Of a DNA stretch of 64,000 bases, positions 28,699 through 38,087 are shown piece by piece. Position 1 is the first letter of the stretch; each line of letters starts with the position of its first letter. Below the pieces are notes generated by a model. It was not told the DNA's origin, did not search any database, and worked only from the letters and a program-made list of their open reading frames with translations. Source of the DNA: Pectobacterium sp. PL152 (lineage in GTDB: Bacteria; Pseudomonadota; Gammaproteobacteria; Enterobacterales; Enterobacteriaceae); the NCBI GenBank assembly GCA_021907015.1, contig CP091064.1, positions 2,108,001 to 2,172,000 on the forward strand, given 5' to 3'. The translations under genes were made by a program, and so were the position numbers.

Positions 28699-29640
28699 AT
28701 GTTAGCCAATATTATTAGAATTGCCACCCGACAAAGCCCGCTCGCCCTGTGGCAAGCACGATATGTTCAGCAGTGTCTGAATCACCTCTACCCGGATTTA
28801 CACGTGGAGCTGGTGCCGATGGTGACCCGCGGCGACATCATCCTGGATACGCCACTGGCAAAGGTCGGCGGTAAGGGATTGTTTGTTAAAGAGCTGGAAT
28901 TGGCGCTGCTTGAAGGGCGCGCTGATATTGCCGTCCATTCCATGAAAGATGTGCCCGTCGAATTCCCGGATGGCCTTGGCCTGACCACCATTTGCGAACG
29001 CGATGACCCGCGCGACGCTTTTGTTTCCAACCGTTACGACAGCCTCGAACAGTTACCGGAAGGCAGCTGTGTCGGCACGTCCAGCCTGCGCCGCCAATGT
29101 CAGCTGCGCGCCCGACGTCCCGATCTGGTGATTCGTGATTTGCGCGGCAATGTCGGAACGCGCCTGTCAAAACTGGATAACGGCGAGTATGACGCCATTA
29201 TCCTTGCCGTTGCCGGTCTAAAACGCCTCGGCCTTGAAGAACGTATCCGCAGCGCGTTGAGCCCGGAAGAATCTCTGCCCGCCGTCGGACAAGGCGCTAT
29301 CGGCATCGAATGCCGTTTAAATGACGATCGCATCCGCCAACTCCTTGCCCCACTCAATCACTCCGCTACCGCTGCCCGCGTCCTGGCTGAACGCGCCATG
29401 AATGTGCGTCTTGAAGGTGGCTGTCAGGTGCCGATTGGCAGCTACGCCGAACTGGAAGGCGATACACTGTGGCTGCGGGCGCTGGTTGGTGCCCCGGACG
29501 GTAGCCAAATGATCGTCGGTGAACGTAGAGGAAGCGTCTCCGACGCCGAACAAATCGGTATTGCGCTGGCGGAAGAGCTATTAGCAAAAGGAGCCAGCGC
29601 TATCCTTCAGGCCGTTTATCACGGGTCGAGCTCATCATGA
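28699..29640 (+). CDS. hemC: Hydroxymethylbilane synthase
   Basis: Porphobilinogen deaminase: condenses four porphobilinogens into hydroxymethylbilane for heme and siroheme. 313 aa, same as E. coli. N-terminal [13 protein letters not shown], the substrate-binding VHSMKDVPV (Asp near 84) and the dipyrromethane cofactor Cys in [13 protein letters not shown] (Cys242) are seen. The frame is open upstream to 28660, but ATG 28699 gives the family N-terminus [12 protein letters not shown]. First gene of hemCDXY; its stop overlaps the hemD ATG as ATGA. Confidence 0.97.
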   Translation: MLANIIRIATRQSPLALWQARYVQQCLNHLYPDLHVELVPMVTRGDIILDTPLAKVGGKGLFVKELELALLEGRADIAVHSMKDVPVEFPDGLGLTTICERDDPRDAFVSNRYDSLEQLPEGSCVGTSSLRRQCQLRARRPDLVIRDLRGNVGTRLSKLDNGEYDAIILAVAGLKRLGLEERIRSALSPEESLPAVGQGAIGIECRLNDDRIRQLLAPLNHSATAARVLAERAMNVRLEGGCQVPIGSYAELEGDTLWLRALVGAPDGSQMIVGERRGSVSDAEQIGIALAEELLAKGASAILQAVYHGSSSS

Positions 29641-30377
29641 CGATTCTGGTTACCCGTCCGTCACCAACTGGCGAACAACTGGTGACCCGTTTAAGAAAGC
29701 TTGGCTATAACGCCTGGCACAGTCCGCTGATCGAGTTTTCACCCGGACGAGAACTTGCCAGCTTGCCAGCACTATTACAGACGCTGCGCGCCGACGATCT
29801 GGTGTTTGCGCTCTCACAACATGCGATTCACTACGCCGATCCGATGCTGGCACGAGCGGGCATCAGTTGGCCTGCTCATCTCGCTTATTATGCGATTGGT
29901 CGCACCACGGCACTGGCGCTGCATAAAACCAGCGCCCATCCGGTAATCTACCCTCCCGAACGCGAAACCAGCGAAACGCTCCTGCAACTACCTGAACTGC
30001 AAAACATTTCCGGTAAGCGCGCACTATTACTGCGCGGAAACGGCGGCAGGGAACTGCTGGGAGAAACGCTAACTGAACGCGGCGTGCAGGTGACCTACTG
30101 CGAATGTTATCAGCGCAGAGACGTTCATTATGATGGGCCGGAGCAAAGCCGCCACTGGCAACAAATAGGCATCGACAAACTGGTGATCACCAGCGGAGAA
30201 ATGCTACAACGGATCTATACTTTAGTACCTGATTACTATCGGGCTTCCTGGTTACTCGGCTGCCGCTTGATCGTCGTCAGTGAACGACTGGCAGAACAGG
30301 CTCGTCAGCTTGGCTGGCGCGATATCCGGGTGGCCGATAACGCCGATAACGATGCGCTCGTGCGCGCACTACAATAA
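29637..30377 (+). CDS. hemD: Uroporphyrinogen-III synthase
   Basis: Closes and flips ring D of hydroxymethylbilane to uroporphyrinogen III. 246 aa, same as E. coli. The family is poorly conserved in sequence, but the N-terminal [19 protein letters not shown], the central [17 protein letters not shown] and TYCECYQRR, and the two-lobed length fit. Coupled to hemC by ATGA overlap and 23 bases before hemX. Intact. Confidence 0.95.
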   Translation: MTILVTRPSPTGEQLVTRLRKLGYNAWHSPLIEFSPGRELASLPALLQTLRADDLVFALSQHAIHYADPMLARAGISWPAHLAYYAIGRTTALALHKTSAHPVIYPPERETSETLLQLPELQNISGKRALLLRGNGGRELLGETLTERGVQVTYCECYQRRDVHYDGPEQSRHWQQIGIDKLVITSGEMLQRIYTLVPDYYRASWLLGCRLIVVSERLAEQARQLGWRDIRVADNADNDALVRALQ

Positions 30378-30400
30378 ACCTGATCATGGGATGTACCATT

Positions 30401-31525
30401 ATGACGGAACACAATACCCCCACAGCTCCATCCGACGAGGTTGCTGAACGGGTTGAACCCGCGCATCAGCAGCAGGATCCCGCACCGCAACCCAAACGCA
30501 GTGGTGCCGTGCTGGGGGCAATCGCGATTGTCATTGCGCTGGCGATAGGCGCGGGGTTGTATTACCACGGCCACCAGCAGGCGCAGAAAGAAAATGCCAC
30601 GCTTCAACGTCTGGAAGCACAGTTAAACGCCTTGCAACAGCAGCACAAGCAGGAACAACAGCAGTGGCAGGACGCTCAGCAGCAGCAAAGCAAAGCGCAG
30701 GACACGGCCGCACAGCGTCTGGAGGCGCTAACGCGTCAGTCAGATGAACTGCGCGATAAACTGGCGGCACTTTCCAGCCATGACACCAATACCTGGCTGA
30801 TCGCTCAGGCGGATTTTCTGGTGAAACTGGCAGGACGTAAGCTGTGGAGCGACAAAGACGTCACCACCGCAGGCGCGTTGCTGAAAAGCGCGGACGCGAG
30901 TCTGGCGGAAATGAACGATCCCAGTCTGATAGAAATCCGTCGCGCGCTGACCAGCGATATCGGTGCGCTGGCAGGCGTGAGCCAGGTGGATTTTGACGGT
31001 ATCATCCTGAAAGTGAATCAGCTCACCGACCAGTTGGACAACTTGCAGCTCGCCGATAACAGCACCGATGAAGCGCCGATGGACGCCAACAGTACAGAAC
31101 TGTCCGCCTCCTTGAGCGAATGGCGACAGAATCTAAGCAAAAGCTGGCACAATTTCATGGCGGATTTTATCACCATTCGCCGCCGCGACAGCGCTGCCGA
31201 ACCGCTGTTGGCACCGAATCAGGATGTGTACCTGCGTGAGAATATCCGTTCACGTCTGCTGGTTGCCGCCCAAGCTATTCCTCGTCACCAGAATGAAGTG
31301 TACAAACAGTCGCTGGAAACGGCTGCAACCTGGGTTCGCGCCTACTTCGATACTACCGACCCCACAACGCAGGCCTTTTTGGATCAGCTCGATGCCTTAA
31401 GCCAACAGTCAGTTTCACTGGATGTTCCAATGGAGTTACAAAGTCAGGCGCTGCTGGAAAAACTGATGCAAACGCGCGTTCGTAACCTGCTGGCTCAGGC
31501 GCCAGCCACGCAGCAGGGAGAATGA
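30401..31525 (+). CDS. hemX: HemX family membrane protein
   Basis: Proteobacterial HemX (named as a uroporphyrinogen-III methylase, but the enterobacterial protein has no methylase domain); function unknown. 374 aa (E. coli 393). One membrane helix near residues 38-58 ([20 protein letters not shown]) follows a cytosolic Pro/Gln-rich tail. A Gln-rich coiled coil at about 65-125 is followed by the conserved domain [23 protein letters not shown] at 30401 was chosen over the in-frame 30386. The stop overlaps the hemY start (ATGA). Confidence 0.93.
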   Translation: MTEHNTPTAPSDEVAERVEPAHQQQDPAPQPKRSGAVLGAIAIVIALAIGAGLYYHGHQQAQKENATLQRLEAQLNALQQQHKQEQQQWQDAQQQQSKAQDTAAQRLEALTRQSDELRDKLAALSSHDTNTWLIAQADFLVKLAGRKLWSDKDVTTAGALLKSADASLAEMNDPSLIEIRRALTSDIGALAGVSQVDFDGIILKVNQLTDQLDNLQLADNSTDEAPMDANSTELSASLSEWRQNLSKSWHNFMADFITIRRRDSAAEPLLAPNQDVYLRENIRSRLLVAAQAIPRHQNEVYKQSLETAATWVRAYFDTTDPTTQAFLDQLDALSQQSVSLDVPMELQSQALLEKLMQTRVRNLLAQAPATQQGE

Positions 31526-32721
31526 ACATGCTAAAAGTCTTATTGCTGTTCCTGATCCTGATCGCAGGCGTTGTGATCGGCCCGATCGTCGCGGGTCACC
31601 AAGGCTACGTCCTGATCCAGACGGATGATTATGATATTCAAACCAGCGTGACCGGTCTGGTCATTATGCTGGTGCTGTTTTTCCTCGCCTTTCTGGCGGT
31701 GGAATGGGTGCTCCGCCGGCTCTTTCGTACCGGATCCCGCACGCGCGGCTGGTTCCTCGGTCGCAAACGCACTCGCGCCAGAAAGCAAACCAAAGCCGCG
31801 CTCCTCAAACTGGCCGAAGGGGATTATTTACAGGTAGAGAAGCTACTGACGCGTAATGCCGACCATGCTGAGCAGCCCGTGGTTAACTACCTGCTGGCCG
31901 CCGAAGCCGCTCAGCAGCGCGGTGACGAATTCCGCACCAAGCAATATCTGGAGCGTGCCGCCGAGGTTGCAGATACCGATCAGCTTCCGGTGGATATTAC
32001 GCGCGTGCGTATTCAGCTAGCGCGTAATGAAGATCATGCCGCACGTCACGGCGTGGACAAACTGCTGGAAGTTGCGCCCCGCCACCCAGAGGTGCTGCGT
32101 TTGGCGGAGCAGGCTTTCCTGCGTACTCACGCCTATAGCGCGCTGCTGGATATTCTGCCTGCGATGCGCAAGATCAATCTGTACCCTGAAGAACGTTTGC
32201 TGGATCTACAGCAGCAGGCCTATATCGGTCTGATGAATCAGGCGATGGCGGATGGCGGCAGCGAGGGGCTGAAATCGTGGTGGAATAATCAGAGCCGTAA
32301 AGTGCGCCATGAGATTCCGCTTCAGGTCGCGATGGCTGAACATTTGATCGAGTGTGACGACCACGATACCGCTCAGAAGATCATTCTCGACGGTCTAAAA
32401 CGTCAATATGACGAGCGGTTGATCCTGTTGATGCCACGCCTCAAAGCCGGAAACCCGGAACAGCTGGAAAAAGTGCTACACCAGTACATCAAGCAGCAAG
32501 GAGCAACCCCGCTGTTGAGCAGCACGTTAGGGCAATTGCTGATGAAACACGGCGAATGGCAGCAGGCCAGCGATGCCTTCCGCACTGCGCTGGAGCTCCG
32601 TCCGGACGCTTATGATTATGCCTGGCGCGCCGACGCTCTCGATCGGTTACGTCTGCCGGATGAAGCAGCACAAATGCGGCGCGAAGGGCTACTGCTCACG
32701 CTACAGCAGCCTGCCGACTGA
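31522..32721 (+). CDS. hemY: HemY TPR membrane protein
   Basis: Inner-membrane protein with two N-terminal helices (about 3-25 and 43-63) and a cytosolic tetratricopeptide-repeat domain. Role in late heme synthesis is inferred from operon membership; it is unrelated to the protoporphyrinogen oxidase also called HemY in Bacillus. 399 aa (E. coli 398). Conserved [20 protein letters not shown] links the two helices, and [18 protein letters not shown] follows. The ATG at 31522 overlaps the hemX stop; the E. coli start corresponds to the ATG at 31528. Last gene of the operon, followed by a strong terminator. Confidence 0.94.
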   Translation: MNMLKVLLLFLILIAGVVIGPIVAGHQGYVLIQTDDYDIQTSVTGLVIMLVLFFLAFLAVEWVLRRLFRTGSRTRGWFLGRKRTRARKQTKAALLKLAEGDYLQVEKLLTRNADHAEQPVVNYLLAAEAAQQRGDEFRTKQYLERAAEVADTDQLPVDITRVRIQLARNEDHAARHGVDKLLEVAPRHPEVLRLAEQAFLRTHAYSALLDILPAMRKINLYPEERLLDLQQQAYIGLMNQAMADGGSEGLKSWWNNQSRKVRHEIPLQVAMAEHLIECDDHDTAQKIILDGLKRQYDERLILLMPRLKAGNPEQLEKVLHQYIKQQGATPLLSSTLGQLLMKHGEWQQASDAFRTALELRPDAYDYAWRADALDRLRLPDEAAQMRREGLLLTLQQPAD

Positions 32722-32741
32722 TTCGCTACGCCATCCCTTTC

Positions 32742-32774
32742 ATAAGGCTCCTTTTTGGAGCCTTATTCGTTTTA
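32742..32774 (+). terminator. Rho-independent terminator of hemCDXY
   Basis: ATAAGGCTCC (32742-32751), loop TTTTT, GGAGCCTTAT (32757-32766), then TCGTTTTA. A 10-bp perfect stem 21 bases after the hemY stop. Confidence 0.88.
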
Positions 32775-32813
32775 TGTTTCGGAAGAAGGCCGTTACCGAA
32801 CATTTTCATCAGA

Positions 32814-32848
32814 CGAAAAAAAACGCTTACCGATAAACGGTAAGCGTT
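32814..32848 (-). terminator. Rho-independent terminator for a leftward transcript
   Basis: AACGCTTACCG (32822-32832) pairs with CGGTAAGCGTT (32838-32848). Read leftward the 11-bp stem is followed by eight T. It begins 36 bases after the stop codon of the gene remnant at 32885 and would serve it. Confidence 0.85.
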
Positions 32849-32884
32849 GAAAATATCAGGTCTGTCAGACAACAGAATGGTGCC

Positions 32885-33087
32885 TCACTCAACGTTATGT
32901 CCGGAAAGCCCGATGGAGATTTGCATCTTCATCTGGAGTTGGACGATAGGCACCTCAAATTGGCTCTGCATCATTCCCAGGATTATGAAGCCGAAGCAAG
33001 CATAGAAGGTGGAATGAGCATCTACACGTATATTTAAGCACAAATTATGCCAACATGCATAATTTTATTACCATCGTCTCTCAATTC
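32885..33087 (-). pseudogene. Degraded 3' end of a gene, possibly a GNAT acetyltransferase
   Basis: An open stretch of about 67 codons runs leftward from a TAA near 33090 to a TGA at 32885-32887. It has no plausible start until a Met-Met near its middle. The translation includes RVDAHSTFYACFGFIILGM and later QMKMQ. The AxxFYxxFGF pattern resembles the C-terminal part of GNAT N-acetyltransferases. A strong terminator follows in the right place. I read it as a remnant of a deleted gene; the family guess is weak. The rest of 32849-33303 is AT-rich with no gene. Confidence 0.4.
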
Positions 33088-33246
33088 AATGATAACCCGC
33101 TAATAATCAATGTTATTTATTTCCTCACGGGAAGAAAAGCAAACGTACACAAGGTGATAAAACGAGACCCCGCTCACAAAATATGTCGCTATTCAGAGAC
33201 GGATTTATCATAAAAAACATTAACCATTATTAATCAATGAATTAAA

Positions 33247-33264
33247 TGTCTCCTTTTTGAGACA
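33247..33264 (-). terminator. Hairpin after the GntR-family gene
   Basis: TGTCTC (33247-33252) pairs with GAGACA (33259-33264). Read leftward it is followed by TTTAATT. It lies 39 bases after the regulator's stop codon. Confidence 0.45.
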
Positions 33265-33303
33265 GCAGATCACCCCAAGTGTCGTGTTTTTCCGACAGTT
33301 CAA

Positions 33304-33954
33304 TCAAAGCTGCTGATTTAACATGCTTAGTCGGGCACGATAGCCGTTACGAATATGTTGGCAAGCCGCCTCTTGTGCCGCGTCCTTATCACGCCGTACC
33401 AGCGCTGCCACAATTGCCTGATGTTCACGCCGCGCCTCTTCGGTACGTTCCGTGGACTCATAAGTGGTTCCGCGCAGGAGCGACAAATGAATACGCAGAT
33501 TTTCCAGCATCTCATTCAGATACGGATTGTGAGTTGCCCGGTAAATCTGGCGATGAAAAAGCCGATTATGATCGTGCAGTTGTCGGCTGTCGGTGAGGGT
33601 CTTCTCCACGTCGACCATATCCTGAAGCAGCGCCAGTTCTTCTGCCGACGCAGACGCGACAGCAAGCTCCATCGCCAGCCGCTCTAACCCTTCACGCACG
33701 GCGAAAAGCTGACGCAGTCGCTCATAGCTGATCTGCGCGATCATCAGTCCACGCTGTGGACCCGGCTCCACCAGCCCCAACGCTTCCAGACGGTGCAGCG
33801 CCTCACGAATCGGCGTCCGGCTCAATCCAAACTGCTTCGCTAACCGCGTTTCCTGCAAACGCTCACCAGGCAGCAGCTCGCCTTTCTCTATCGCGTTAAT
33901 CAGTACCTCGAATGGCGACAGCGCCGATGCTTTGTCGTTAAGTGTTAAGTTCAT
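33304..33954 (-). CDS. GntR/FCD-family transcriptional regulator
   Basis: Cytosolic regulator, 216 aa. The N-terminal winged helix has RLQETRLAKQFGLSRTPIREALHRLE near residues 32-57. The all-helical FCD ligand domain follows (HNRLFHRQIYRATHNPYL near 128-145, then a metal-binding His set ending in ACQHIRNGY). The FCD subfamily usually senses small carboxylic or amino acids. ATG 33954 with AAGGGA upstream was chosen over the longer frame to 34008. It is divergent from the MmgE/PrpD genes across 331 bases. By position it should control the catabolic unit to its right; ligand unknown. Confidence 0.87.
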   Translation of the reverse strand: MNLTLNDKASALSPFEVLINAIEKGELLPGERLQETRLAKQFGLSRTPIREALHRLEALGLVEPGPQRGLMIAQISYERLRQLFAVREGLERLAMELAVASASAEELALLQDMVDVEKTLTDSRQLHDHNRLFHRQIYRATHNPYLNEMLENLRIHLSLLRGTTYESTERTEEARREHQAIVAALVRRDKDAAQEAACQHIRNGYRARLSMLNQQL

Positions 33955-34190
33955 AGTCCCTTGATATATCGTGTGACGGTCGGAATAAGGCCGCGAGCAG
34001 ATGAACAAACGCCTCGCCTTTTATAGCGGTTCGCACCTTCACGCTACGGATCGTCATGCATTGAGAAAAATTCAAGTTTGCCCGACGCCCTGCCTTTAGC
34101 AAGGTATCGCATCGCATATTTTGTACTTAGCTTAGCGAAAAAGCGTCTTTGTCACTGAATGGGCGATTGCATATGCTTTTCGCCACACAC

Positions 34191-34200
34191 TGTATACAAA
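34191..34200. promoter_or_regulatory. Candidate GntR operator upstream of the first MmgE/PrpD gene
   Basis: TGTATACAAA with an exact TGTATACA palindrome, 86 bases before the gene start. The same core recurs at 38007-38018 before the ABC transporter genes. The rest of 33955-34285 has no gene; the MmgE/PrpD gene has AAGGAG before its ATG. Confidence 0.5.
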
Positions 34201-34285
34201 TGCATTCAACAATACAAAACGCGAATCTTAGCACCGTTCGGTGTACTGGCAATCTCCTCGCGTTTTTGCTTAAGGAGCTCCTACG

Positions 34286-35638
34286 ATGTCTGTCACCCCG
34301 ACGTTTCCTCGCGGCAACGCGCTCAGTCAGTTTATTCACAACGCGCCCACAATGACGATCCCCGATGCCGTGTGGCACGAAGCCAAGCGGGCGCTCATTG
34401 ACTACCTGGGCGTCTCCATTGGCGCGACAGGAGACGATGCGGCCAGCGCGGTTCAACGCGTGGCGCAACGCTGGCAGGCTCAGGGAAAAGCGCAAATCAT
34501 TCTCGGTGCGAAAACCACACCGGCGCTGGCGGCGCTGATCAACGGCACGCTTTCTCATGCAGCCGACTATGACGATACGCATCCGGCTGGTGCGGGACAC
34601 CCTAGCGGCCCTTGCTGGTCAACCGCGTTGGCAATGGCACAGCATTACGGTGCGGACGAGCGCACGACGCTTATCGCGTTCATCACCGGATTTGAAGTCA
34701 TGGCCAGACTGGGAGGCGGCTGGGTGCCTGGCGTAGGTCGCAGCTTGCAACGTCGAGGCTTTCACCCAACGTCGATTGTCGGACGCGCGGGGGCAGCAGC
34801 CGTTGCCGCTTCCATTCTGCGTCTGGAACCCAACGCCATTGCCAATGCGTTGGGGGCGGCCGCGACAATGATGGGAGGATTGCAGAAATCATCCGGTACG
34901 CACGGCAAACCGTTTCATGCTGGCAAAGCGGCCATGGATGGCATCACAGCGGCAGAACTGGCTGAGGAAGGTTTTATTGCCGCCCATCACTTTTATGAAA
35001 CCGATGGCTGGGTAAAAACCTTTGTGCAGGACGGCAGCGCCGTCATCCCGCCACTCGATTTTGGCGACAGTTGGGAGCTATTGGGTAACGGCTACAAACT
35101 GTATGCCAGCTGTCGAGGAACCCATGCGTCAATTGAAACGGCGCTCAAGCTCTATCCACAGCTAAAAGGCCGCGCTATCACCCGTATTCATGCCAAAGTC
35201 CATCCAATGGGAATGGTGAACGCGGGGATCGCCAACCCGCAAACCCCGCTGGAGAGCAAATTCAGTATTCCGCACTGCATTGCGCTGGCGTTGAGCGGCT
35301 ACCGCCTCACCGATACGGACTTTACGCAGCAGACCGTTGACGACCCGGCTGCACGCCAGTTGCTGTCACGCCTACAGATCGATGCCGTCGAGGGGCAGTC
35401 GGCCAGTTCCGCGTTTATTGATATCGAACTGGAAGACGGCGAAATACTCCATGCCGAAACCGATGTTTATCGCGGCCACCCGCAAAATCCACTGACCGAC
35501 GTCGAGCTGCGCACCAAGTTTGACGCGCTGACCCTCCCCGTATTGGGGGAAGATCGCAGCCGTCGGCTCTATCAGGCAGCTTTCCACTTTGAGCAGCCGG
35601 GGTCGCTCGCGACGCTGACTTCGCTATTAGCGGGCTAA
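34286..35638 (+). CDS. MmgE/PrpD-family protein 1
   Basis: 450-aa member of the MmgE/PrpD superfamily (2-methylcitrate dehydratase, cis-aconitate decarboxylase, iminodisuccinate epimerase). The N-terminal helical domain contains HAADYDDTHPAGAGHPSG near residues 92-109, the equivalent of the family active-site segment, and KSSGTHGKPFHAGKAAMDG near 204. The C-terminal alpha/beta domain carries KLYASCRGTHASIE. No signal peptide, so cytosolic. AAGGAG precedes the ATG. It is the first of two adjacent MmgE/PrpD genes in a unit with a permease and an amino-acid ABC transporter. A true methylcitrate dehydratase is unlikely because no prp genes are nearby. The exact reaction is unknown; an epimerase is my preferred guess. 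Confidence 0.83.
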   Translation: MSVTPTFPRGNALSQFIHNAPTMTIPDAVWHEAKRALIDYLGVSIGATGDDAASAVQRVAQRWQAQGKAQIILGAKTTPALAALINGTLSHAADYDDTHPAGAGHPSGPCWSTALAMAQHYGADERTTLIAFITGFEVMARLGGGWVPGVGRSLQRRGFHPTSIVGRAGAAAVAASILRLEPNAIANALGAAATMMGGLQKSSGTHGKPFHAGKAAMDGITAAELAEEGFIAAHHFYETDGWVKTFVQDGSAVIPPLDFGDSWELLGNGYKLYASCRGTHASIETALKLYPQLKGRAITRIHAKVHPMGMVNAGIANPQTPLESKFSIPHCIALALSGYRLTDTDFTQQTVDDPAARQLLSRLQIDAVEGQSASSAFIDIELEDGEILHAETDVYRGHPQNPLTDVELRTKFDALTLPVLGEDRSRRLYQAAFHFEQPGSLATLTSLLAG

Positions 35639-35701
35639 CGCGCTTCAGTTAGACATAAACCATTCGATATAAAAATTTCACGATAACGACAGGACGCTTC
35701 C

Positions 35702-37027
35702 ATGACCATTGCCCGCCAGCTTGCCCATAATCTGCTGGAATTCTCTCGCCAGACGTTCCCTGCCGACGTATTGGCACACGCCCGCACTGCCGTAATTGAT
35801 ACGCTGGGCGTCACGCTCGCGGGGGGGATTCAGGACGGGGCGCAAAAACTCAGGGCGGTAATAGTGCCCTCCGCCGCCGCGGGAAAGAGCCGTATTTTCG
35901 GTACCGATCTCAAACTTAACGCGCTGGATGCGGCGTTATTAAACGGCACATCCGCACATTTGCTCGATTTTGACGACTCCAACTCCTGGCTGCACGGGCA
36001 TATTTCTGTCGCCGTGCTTCCGGCCCTGCTGGCATTGGCAGACGAGCAGGAAGCGAGCGGAGAAGCGATCCTGCATGCCTATTTGTGTGGTTATGAAACC
36101 GCGGTACGCATGGGCAAAGCCGTCAGCCCTTTTCAATATCGCAACGGCTGGCACCCCACAACGTCCGTCGGCATTTTCGCGGGCGTGGCAGCCTGCGCGG
36201 TGCTGCTGAAGCTTAGTGAAGAAGAAACGGCGACCGCCTTTGCAATCACGGCGTCACTCGCCTCCGGCATCAAATCCAACTTCGGCAGTCAAACGAAATC
36301 ACTGGCAGTCGGCCACGCCAATCGCAGCGCCGTCATGGCGGTATTATTGGCGCATCAGGGATACAGCGCGGGGGATAGCGCATTTGAACATCACCACGGG
36401 TATTTCAACGTCTACAACCGTGCCGCCGAAAACGTCGACACCACGCCGTTAACCGAACCTTGGTCCGCACCGTCTCATATTCTGGACCCCGTAAAAGGGA
36501 ATAATTTTAAATATTTCCCCTGCTGCTACGCCATTCTGGCACCGCTGGACGGCCTGCTGACACTACGCGAGGAAACCGGGCTGTCCCCAGAATCGCTGGA
36601 ACGCATTCAGATTGCCATCCACCCTATTCGCTTCCCGCACATCAACATCCCGACGCCGGATACGCCGCTGGCGGGGAAATTCAGCCTGCACTACTGTATT
36701 GCCCGTGCCTGGGTGCAGGGAAGGCTGACGCTGGACGATTTTATTGACGAAGCGGCGCTGGACGACCCCACCACACAATCGCTGATGGCACGCGTTGAGC
36801 TCATCTGTCATGACGAACCCACCACACACACGGCACACGTTACGCTAATCACTCGTGACGGCCACACCTATCATCGCCGCGTGGCAGGCGCGCGTGGCTC
36901 CAGCGCAGAGAACCCGCTGCCGGATAATCTGATTGCGGAGAAATTCATCGACTGCGCTAGTCAGGCTTTGCCACGCCCTGAGGCGCTGGCGCTGTATCAA
37001 CGCCTGCTGCATGACGATTATCGTTAA
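35702..37027 (+). CDS. MmgE/PrpD-family protein 2
   Basis: Second MmgE/PrpD superfamily protein, 441 aa, clearly diverged from the gene before it. Active-site segment LLDFDDSNSWLHGHIS near residues 88-103; conserved GWHPTTSVGIFAGVAAC near 149 and SNFGSQTKSLAVGHANRS near 195. The C-terminal domain has FKYFPCCYAILAPLDG in place of the CRGTHA segment. It starts 63 bases after its paralogue in the same direction. Keeping two paralogues side by side suggests either a heteromer or two stereochemically different substrates; this is inference. Confidence 0.83.
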   Translation: MTIARQLAHNLLEFSRQTFPADVLAHARTAVIDTLGVTLAGGIQDGAQKLRAVIVPSAAAGKSRIFGTDLKLNALDAALLNGTSAHLLDFDDSNSWLHGHISVAVLPALLALADEQEASGEAILHAYLCGYETAVRMGKAVSPFQYRNGWHPTTSVGIFAGVAACAVLLKLSEEETATAFAITASLASGIKSNFGSQTKSLAVGHANRSAVMAVLLAHQGYSAGDSAFEHHHGYFNVYNRAAENVDTTPLTEPWSAPSHILDPVKGNNFKYFPCCYAILAPLDGLLTLREETGLSPESLERIQIAIHPIRFPHINIPTPDTPLAGKFSLHYCIARAWVQGRLTLDDFIDEAALDDPTTQSLMARVELICHDEPTTHTAHVTLITRDGHTYHRRVAGARGSSAENPLPDNLIAEKFIDCASQALPRPEALALYQRLLHDDYR

Positions 37028-37090
37028 CGGCGGAACGGGTGCTTGATACGAATTGAACGCATCAGGCATTATCATTTGTTCGACCACGCG

Positions 37091-37864
37091 ATGGGTTTCA
37101 CCATGCTACATATTGTTCCACCCGACATTTCTCCGCTCTTTGCCGGTATCCTGATTTTTTGCAGTTTTTTGACGTCGGCGTTAACGGCTGCGCTGGGGCT
37201 AGGCGGTGGCGTCACATTGCTTGCGATCATGGGCCTCGGGATGCCAGTCAGCAGCCTGCTGCCGGTACACGGCATCGTCCAGCTAGGCTCCAACCTGAGC
37301 CGCAGCCTGATTCAGCGTTTGTATATCGTCTGGCCATTGGCGCTGTGGTTTTTTATCGGCAGCGTCATCGGCATCGCACTGGGCGCGCCCGTCGTCGTTT
37401 GGATCCCAGACAGCGTGGCAAAAATTGCGCTGGCTAGTTTCATACTGTGGTCGGTTTTCCGTAAACGCACCGCGCCAAAACCGGTTAATCGATTGTTCTT
37501 CATTCTCGGCGGTGCGCTCACCAGCCTCGGCACCATGATTGTTGGCGCAACGGGTCCAATGGTCGCCGGGCTTATCAGCTCTCAAGGGGTCACCAAGCAG
37601 CCGCTTATCGCCACGCACGCGCTCTGCATGGTGTTACAACACGGCCTGAAGATACTGGCATTTGGGATGATGGGGTTTGCCTATCACGATTGGCTGCCGA
37701 TGCTGGCTGCGATGATTGTCAGCGGCGTATTAGGCACCTGGCTGGGCACACGCCTGCTGGATAATCTGCCCGAAAAACTCTTCCGCACCACGTTTCGCCT
37801 CACCATGTTAGTGCTCAGCGCCCAGCTCATGTGGCAAGGCGTACAAAGCTTGCTCGCCCGATAA
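37091..37864 (+). CDS. TauE/SafE-family (TSUP) membrane permease
   Basis: Inner-membrane protein of the TauE/SafE family, about 257 aa with seven to eight membrane segments. The first helix carries ALGLGGGVTLLAIMGLGMPV, and the second half has a GATGPMVAGLISS repeat; both Gly-rich re-entrant motifs are typical. Family members move sulfite, sulfoacetate or other organic anions, usually outward. The start is uncertain: TTG at 37043, ATG at 37091 and ATG at 37103 are in frame and none has a good ribosome-binding site. It lies 63 bases after the second MmgE/PrpD gene and is probably in the same unit. A sulfur-linked substrate would fit the neighbouring cluster. Confidence 0.8.
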   Translation: MGFTMLHIVPPDISPLFAGILIFCSFLTSALTAALGLGGGVTLLAIMGLGMPVSSLLPVHGIVQLGSNLSRSLIQRLYIVWPLALWFFIGSVIGIALGAPVVVWIPDSVAKIALASFILWSVFRKRTAPKPVNRLFFILGGALTSLGTMIVGATGPMVAGLISSQGVTKQPLIATHALCMVLQHGLKILAFGMMGFAYHDWLPMLAAMIVSGVLGTWLGTRLLDNLPEKLFRTTFRLTMLVLSAQLMWQGVQSLLAR

Positions 37865-38006
37865 ATCATCCCTCTGTGCCTTGCTGACCGTGCGAGGCAC
37901 ACCTCCCTTTTTTATCCTTCTGGTCGTGCCCGAAATGGCTATATCCAATATTCAGATTTAGATAGAGAAATATGCTATTTGCCATTTAGATGCAACATTG
38001 AGAACA

Positions 38007-38018
38007 TTTGTATACAAA
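38007..38018. promoter_or_regulatory. Perfect TTTGTATACAAA palindrome upstream of the ABC transporter genes
   Basis: A 12-base perfect palindrome 69 bases before the binding-protein gene, sharing TGTATACAAA with 34191-34200. The 223-base gap 37865-38087 is AT-rich and otherwise empty, so it probably has its own promoter. Confidence 0.55.
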
Positions 38019-38087
38019 AGAGCGCGTCATAATAAAAATCATTAATTACAACAAATTAAAACAACACCGATCATTCTGAGGATACTT

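Noticed and set aside
32897-33037. 46-codon rightward frame (MSGKPDGDLH...) after hemY
   Set aside because: No ribosome-binding site or promoter; overlaps the leftward gene remnant, which has a matching terminator.
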